NCBI RefSeq assembly: GCF_014839805.1
Contig: NC_051141.1
Span: 20,406,777-20,470,776 of the forward strand
DNA: 64,000 nucleotides
Direction of reading: 5' to 3'
DNA from: Manduca sexta
Lineage: Eukaryota > Arthropoda > Insecta > Lepidoptera > Sphingidae
A program made the translations under genes and the position numbers. The notes under the pieces are model-generated. The model had not been told where the DNA came from and did not search any database. It was given only the letters and a program-made list of their open reading frames with translations. Positions 59,073 to 64,000 of the stretch are shown here, piece by piece. Positions within the stretch are counted from its first letter, which is position 1, and the number at the start of each line of letters is the position of its first letter.

Positions 59073-59371
59073 TGGTAGGTATCTCATATGTGAGACTCCG
59101 CCTGGGTAGTTACTACCCAAACGTCTATTTCTGCCGCCAACCAGCAGTGTGTAGTCACTGTTGTGTTCTGGGTTGAAAGATACTGTGGCCAGGTAACTGG
59201 ACAAAATAAAACTTAACATCCCATGTCTCTGGATGGCGAGCGCGTTAGATTACCAAACAATACTTTGTATTTTAAAGTGTTGGATGGTGCTTCTACTGTT
59301 TTTGGGCGGTCATATCGCTTAACATCAGGCGAAGGGCAAGCTCGACTCGTCATTCAAAGCAATAAAAAAAA
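59073..59371 (-). repeat. Interspersed repeat family B, full length
   Basis: The copy is collinear with 16245-16540 and covers the whole family, from 'tggtaggtatctcatatgtg' to 'cgactcgtcattcaaagcaa' and an A-run ('taaaaaaaac'). ORFs at 58843-59219 on the minus strand arise from this copy and the adjacent C fragment. Confidence 0.85.
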
Positions 59372-59642
59372 CAAATTATGTTGCAAGTAGTGCTACTGCA
59401 TAGATCCTTAAGATCAGGCGTGATCAACTTTTAAACTTCAGCAAAAATATAAATGTTCACATTCACACTCACGCCTTTTATTCTCGAAAGAGTTTCAGTT
59501 GAGTTTTTATTTCTAAGACGTAGAAAAACTAAGCCATTGATGTAGTCATGCATACTCGCAATAAAATGCTTCCCGCTCAAGGGGAAAGGAGTTCGATTTC
59601 TGCCCTAATATTTCTTGTTTTTCTATATATTTGGGCACGACA

Positions 59643-59880
59643 AATCGACCCCATTGCGCCTGAGGGTAAGTGGAGTGGGGTTCAATAGAATGTTGACTGA
59701 CGAGAGATGATTACCCATCGACGGTTGACACAATTATGCCGGCCTCTTGGAACCGGATCTACACAGGCTGATCTCGGAATGAGACACACTTAAGTGGGCT
59801 ACTATGGTTAGTTTTAACACCTTGTGTACAGTGATCGCTATCCGCGTGGATATAAAATATATGCTACTACCAGCAAAAAT
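59643..59880 (+). repeat. Interspersed repeat family C, full length
   Basis: The most complete copy: 'cgaccccattgcgcctgagg', 'gtaagtggagtggggttcaa', 'gatgattacccatcgacggt', 'aattatgccggcctcttgga', ending 'atgctactaccagc'. Its start can fold ('gacccca' with 'tggggtt'). Confidence 0.85.
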
Positions 59881-61139
59881 GTGGATGCTAAGGCCTCATT
59901 AATACTTAAAAAAATCACGGATAACGGCCCGGAAACGGAAATATCAAACAAATAAGTATAAAATCCCCACATATTAATCCACACACGAATTTAGAACCTC
60001 TTTTTAATTTTAGTCAAATAAACCTTACGAACTACACTTCAATTTTTATTATGTGAAACAGTTTGTTGTTGGAGCCGCCTCAGGCCGTGTTTGTGTTAGT
60101 GTATTCCCAGTGATTGGTTCCCACGTCTATCTGCTGCCTACTCCTATTTGTTATTTTTGATCACGCTACAATGATTTTTTATTTCCGAACAGCGAATTAT
60201 TTAAAATGTATTAAATTAAATTCATGTTTCCAAAGGGTTCAAGTTTCTAGTTTTATTCGTGGTTATTTGTCTGTTTATTTCCGCATTGAAGAACATAATC
60301 TCTTTATTTACTATTAGTTTAAAGCGTAATTATTTATGATTGGGAGGCTTAATGTGTCGCAGGATCTGAAACGCAGTATTACTGTTTATTGACTATAATG
60401 CAACTTAAATAAAATCACAACGTCGGATGTAAATATCAAATAAATCATCGCGAAAACATTCGTTAAGTATTTTTATTTCAATGTCACATATTCGCGTAAG
60501 CATAAAAATCTCTATCTAGTGCTGCTATTTCTATCCTTAGTGAATCACGCAGTCGTCACTCTAATTTAGTAAGCTTTATAAAGATAAAATATCATACGAA
60601 ACAGTAGATATTTAAATTCATAGTATTCGGTCCAAATATTGCAACAGATTCCATTTATTCCTTTAATTTGCATAAGGGAATGTCCTTGACCCGTTTCGTC
60701 CGGAAACGCCGGCAAAGTGGCAACTGGCTCAAGGGCTCGTGAACAGCGGAGTAGGATGTTTGTTTGGGATGGTGCGGGTTCGAAAACGGAGAAGTTACGA
60801 ACTCTCTAATTTCGTAGTTGTGGAATTATATAAGTGAAACGGAATTTTGCAACGTTGATGGGTAGTTTACTAATGTAGTTCAGTCTACAGCTTATAGTTA
60901 ATATTAGTAGTCCTATAAGGCAGTATTCAGCCCCACATTTGGCTATGAAATGGTGACTTATTGGGAATATTTAGTATTGAACTTGAGGTTGGTTATCTCA
61001 GTAGGCCTACTTAAAATCCGTAGGAGGCTGTCTCTATTTTTGAGAGACTGACATTTCAGATGAGCCGGAATTCACTCCAGATAAAACTGTTTACAGCATA
61101 AAACATAAACAAAAAAAAGTAATATTTTCGTCTTAAAGA
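59881..61139. other. Non-coding stretch, nothing confident
   Basis: No gene was found. At about 60770-60785 'gtgcgggttcgaaaacgg' is B-box-like and may be a SINE-head remnant. The ORF at 60114-60317 has no domain. Confidence 0.45.
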
Positions 61140-61290
61140 ATTTCTATGAAAATAAACAGCGTGACCGCCGGTGTTGAGCTGAGTATGTGCGGAGGGTCGA
61201 GCCGTCACGTTACGCTAATAACGGCCCGCGAGGGACGCACGCGGTGCATTTTTTGGCGTTTTTATTACCCCGCTCGGCAACTCCGATCGA
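61140..61290. promoter_or_regulatory. GC-rich island
   Basis: A CpG-rich stretch ('gtgaccgccggtgttgagc', 'cggcccgcgagggacgcacg') with no repeat match, underlying a 65-codon chance ORF. It is a candidate regulatory or exon-like island on composition only, about 2 kb upstream of the coding exon. Confidence 0.25.
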
Positions 61291-61562
61291 GAGAGGACAA
61301 GTTCTCGAAACTAGTTCTTTTATCAAATTATAGTACTCCGTAGAAAGTTTTTCTCGTTTTATACTATTTATATACGGTTAAATTTTGCACCTATGTGAGA
61401 CGTATCCTTCATCTAATCTTACTTTTACACATTCATCGATTACCCTTGGAGCGATAATAATGATTATCTATTTTCTATGCGAACAAACAACGTCCATGAT
61501 TAAGCGAAACAACAGACCAACATTTCATGACAATAAATATTTTGTTCTTCCGCCCACCTCCA

Positions 61563-61605
61563 GTTTGTTCTGCGTTACACCAGGCTGGTGTAACGCAGAA
61601 TAAAC
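61563..61605. repeat. 43-bp near-perfect palindrome
   Basis: The 21-bp arms (61563-61583 and 61585-61605) flank a single central G and contain one mismatch. The core reads 'ctgcgttacaccag' and its complement. With essentially no loop, this would extrude as a cruciform and may be unstable in cloning. Confidence 0.9.
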
Positions 61606-62149
61606 TAAAACAAACTCTAACAGCCAGTTCAGCGTCGCAAATAGAGCTCTTAACGTGGCGTAAACTGTTAAACATCTGTCAGTGAAGCGGTGACACACGG
61701 TGCGATGGGCGGAAGCATGGACGGATGTCGAAAAGTCGTGTTAGCTCTCATGAGACCTGCTACGGCGACACGACACTCGGCCATTATGCAAAAATATCGC
61801 CTCTGTTATAAGTTATGTTATGAAAAGACACGATAGCAATTTGTTTAACAAATTAAGTCCAAGGTAATTTGGTAATGGATCTTCTGGTCACTAACTGTGC
61901 GCTGATAGCAGGCGAGATGCTTGTGTAGGTTTAAAAAATCAAGGGTAATAAAAATTCATATTTAATAAAAATGCATTACGAATAATAGTCATGAAGTTTT
62001 TTGTGCTGCGCCCGCTCGGGGCCATCAAGTTAGTCTTCAATCGCGAAGACTCCCCCATTAAACATCCAACAGTATTATTTCAGCTTTTTCTTGACGCGAT
62101 TAGGATAACAATTTATTTAATGGATATTATGAGTTACTAAAATAGCCAC

Positions 62150-62260
62150 CGCCCCTCGGTCGCCCCGCGAGCGCCCGCAAACGTAGCAGCGCGAAATGAA
62201 ATGAAAACCAAGCCAATGTTTTCCTTTAATCTTTGCGATCGACGTGGCGGCTCCTGCCGA
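62150..62260. promoter_or_regulatory. GC-rich island upstream of the coding exon
   Basis: GC-rich strings ('ccgcccctcggtcgccccgc', 'gagcgcccgcaaacg') are followed by 'gatcgacgtggcggctcctg'. No ORF or repeat match was found. It lies about 1.1 kb upstream of the candidate exon and could be regulatory. This is composition-based inference. Confidence 0.25.
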
Positions 62261-62579
62261 ACAGGAATAGGCTATAACATAATGCTATCCATAAATGGGT
62301 GTAGCGGCACGTATAGATCGATTAAGCAAAACAATGAATGTCAAAATATTTTTCGCACCTGAAGAGGCAACTGCCTTATGGTAAACGTGGCGTTTGATAC
62401 GATTGTTTGTGCTCGTCTCCGTGAAACATTAGGTATAGCTCAAAATAGACGATATAACTAGATACACCATCCGGATTGGAACACTGCAATCTTAAACTGT
62501 TTCTTGTCCCAAGAGCATAATATAAACGTAATGAGACTTACGCTAAATACAGGGTACCAAAAGTTATACCCACACGAAA

Positions 62580-62780
62580 AGGTAGAGAGAGGCGCAACTA
62601 TTGCACATATTTCATCGCATGTATTCCGCCCCAAGGGCAAACCATAGCGGGTGCAAATTGTAGTCTCCGGGAAGATATCGAGTAGAGAAATCCAATATCG
62701 CTTAGCCCCACCGCCATTTGAACTCCAGGCATCGGCGTGGTTGTCGTACCGCGTACTCTATACTCCACCGAGGCTGTAAA
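62580..62780 (-). repeat. SINE-like family D, reverse, with tRNA-like head
   Basis: The sequence runs from 'gagaggcgcaactattgcac' and 'gtattccgccccaagggca' through 'aatccaatatcgcttag' to 'gccatttgaactccaggc' (B box on the minus strand) and 'tactccaccgaggctg' (A-box side). This is one of the more complete D copies because it keeps the head. Confidence 0.7.
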
Positions 62781-63225
62781 ATAAATTTGTAACGTAAGGT
62801 AGTGTGACCTGAGATAGCCCGGTCCTCAACATGACCATCCTTGGTTATATTGTTTGTGTTGTAGTACAAATGCTTACTACAATTTTGTGTTAGTTCTGTT
62901 ATTATACAATTTTATATGTATTGCGTATGTAGTGATATTTAATAATTTAATCAAAAATGTTTCTTCAATTATTTTATTAAACAATTTTAAAAATATTTTA
63001 AAATTAGGTGGACTGCAAATGTTCCATTACCTTATACGTATTAATATAAAAAAAGCATATCTGATAAGATGTTTTTATTTAACCTATTTTATAAAGTGCA
63101 ATTATAGGGCCTCATAAAATAATAAAAAAAAGTTCAAATTTGTTTTAATAATATCTGTATTTCCTTCCCGCATAGAATATTTATTGCCCATGAAATGTTT
63201 CTTACGAAATTTTCTTTTGTTTCAG
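62781..63225. other. AT-rich stretch ending at a splice acceptor
   Basis: No gene was found. The 87-codon ORF at 62854-63117 is Leu/Ile/Asn/Phe-rich, as AT-rich DNA gives, and is not called. The stretch ends in a pyrimidine-rich tract 'tttcttttgtttcag', with AG at 63224-63225. Confidence 0.5.
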
Positions 63226-63568
63226 GTTTTCTTCTGTACTCTTCCTCTACTGACTTGTGCTAGTGAATTGAGCTAGTGACTTGCGCTAGTGACTCGCGCT
63301 AGTACGTTAGGTTATATTCCAGTTTTCTCTTCGTAGTAGGTGTTGTAGGGTAGGCATAGTTTCAGTGTTTTGTGTCTATATAATGTATCTTTAGTGTCAT
63401 TAAGTGTTAATTAATCAGTGTAGTGTAGTGTTTAGGCAGTGTCTATTAGTGTTTTAGTGTAGGGTAGGGTAAGGATTAACTCATACCGTAGTGCGTATTA
63501 TGAGGCGACAGGGACGCGCCACATTTGGCAACGGTTAGTGCTGCTGCTACTGCTAGTGATCTGTCGCC
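63226..63568 (+). other. 5' UTR part of the candidate exon
   Basis: Leader between the acceptor at 63224-63225 and the ATG at 63569. It is rich in 'agtgt' strings, and transcription may also start within it (e.g. near 'tttcagtgtttt' at about 63360). It carries four tandem 13-bp units at 63255-63306 ('ttgcgctagtgac' and variants). At least two short upstream ATGs precede the main start, one at about 63383 and one at about 63499, which could reduce translation of the main ORF. Confidence 0.5.
63255..63306 (+). repeat. Four-unit 13-bp tandem repeat in the leader
   Basis: The units are 'ttgtgctagtgaa', 'ttgagctagtgac', 'ttgcgctagtgac' and 'tcgcgctagtacg'. All share the core 'gctagt' in exact 13-bp register. 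Confidence 0.9.
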
Positions 63569-63673
63569 ATGTCGCTGCCAATCAAGCGATCGTTCAGCTC
63601 GGAGGGGGGCGCCACCTCCAAGAGGGATTGGAAGATGAGGCTCAGCCTGCGCAGCCGCAGCGGGCATAGCGTG
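63569..63673 (+). CDS. Start-codon exon of an unidentified gene (first 35 residues)
   Basis: The ATG at 63569 stands in a good context ('gtcgccatgtcg'). It opens a 35-codon frame beginning 'MSLPIKRSFSSEGG', then 'KRDWKMRLSLRSRSGHSV', ending in phase 0 at a consensus donor ('cgtg' then gtgagtaa, GT at 63674-63675). The ORF formally continues to 63796, but beyond the donor it becomes AT-rich and intron-like. The peptide is basic and Ser/Arg-rich, has no signal peptide or membrane segment, and looks like a cytoplasmic N-terminal tail, possibly isoform-specific. Codon use is GC-rich, unlike the surrounding DNA, which supports a real exon. I do not recognise the gene. The rest lies beyond the window on the + side. 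Confidence 0.7.
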
Positions 63674-64000
63674 GTGAGTAAACATTATACTTTTAAAGCT
63701 AAAACAATTTCTGAATCATCATCACATTTAACAAGCTCTTACCGTACTGTGATAAATAAAATATATTATTGTACCCAAACACCCAACAACGTTTAAATGG
63801 ACTAGAAAGCAGAAAAGAGTGAATAATATACAACACTAGTGTGCTCCTTTCGAAACACTTGAATGCATAATGATTAATCGTTTGATCACGAATTCTAAAT
63901 CAACAATATAATATAGACTATTGTATTTTACATTAGAATCTGGCAATACAAAGCGAACACCAGTAAAGAGAAATGTAAAACTTGACGCTGATGCTTCAGT
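63674..64000 (+). other. Start of the following intron
   Basis: AT-rich sequence after the donor at 63674 with no further exon signal before the window ends. Confidence 0.55.

Overview
The window looks like a transposon-rich, gene-poor stretch of a lepidopteran (moth or butterfly) nuclear genome. The base composition is AT-rich, and there are no long ORFs, no operons and no bacterial signals. The same short interspersed repeats recur in both orientations, and several match types well known from Lepidoptera: Helitrons bounded by A|TC...CTAG|T, tRNA-derived SINEs with recognisable A and B boxes, and an RTE-type LINE 3' end. Most short ORFs here are chance ORFs or readings through these repeats.

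Host-gene signal is confined to two places, both on the + strand. At 63226-63673 there is a good candidate exon: a splice acceptor, a 5' UTR with a 13-bp repeat, an ATG at 63569 in a good context, 35 codons and a consensus donor. At about 14372-14551 a CpG-rich, GC-rich block ends in a strong donor and looks like a non-coding first (or early) exon. I infer that these may be two 5' exons of one gene separated by an intron of about 49 kb, but nothing in the window proves the link. I cannot name the gene from 35 residues.

Layout. 1-14 kb: sparse repeats (families B, C and D), one complete Helitron and one 5' Helitron fragment. 14-15 kb: the CpG-rich candidate exon. 15-31 kb: SINE copies, a 260-bp palindromic MITE, several long perfect or near-perfect hairpins, and GC-rich islands that may be regulatory. 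31-40 kb: a dense transposon cluster with two complete Helitrons, one carrying a seven-unit 123-bp tandem array, then a SINE, then a 762-bp DNA transposon with 33-bp inverted ends and repeated internal copies of a 14-bp motif. 41-44 kb: a decayed repeat-family protein pseudogene and an RTE LINE tail. 45-63 kb: more SINE, Helitron and LINE fragments, poly-C tracts and GC islands. 63.2-63.7 kb: the coding exon.

I use the labels A, B, C and D for four interspersed families that recur here. A is a tRNA-derived SINE of about 320 bp. B is a repeat of about 300 bp. C is a repeat of about 230 bp. D is a tRNA-headed SINE-like repeat. The labels are mine and apply only to this window. Identities and boundaries were judged by eye.
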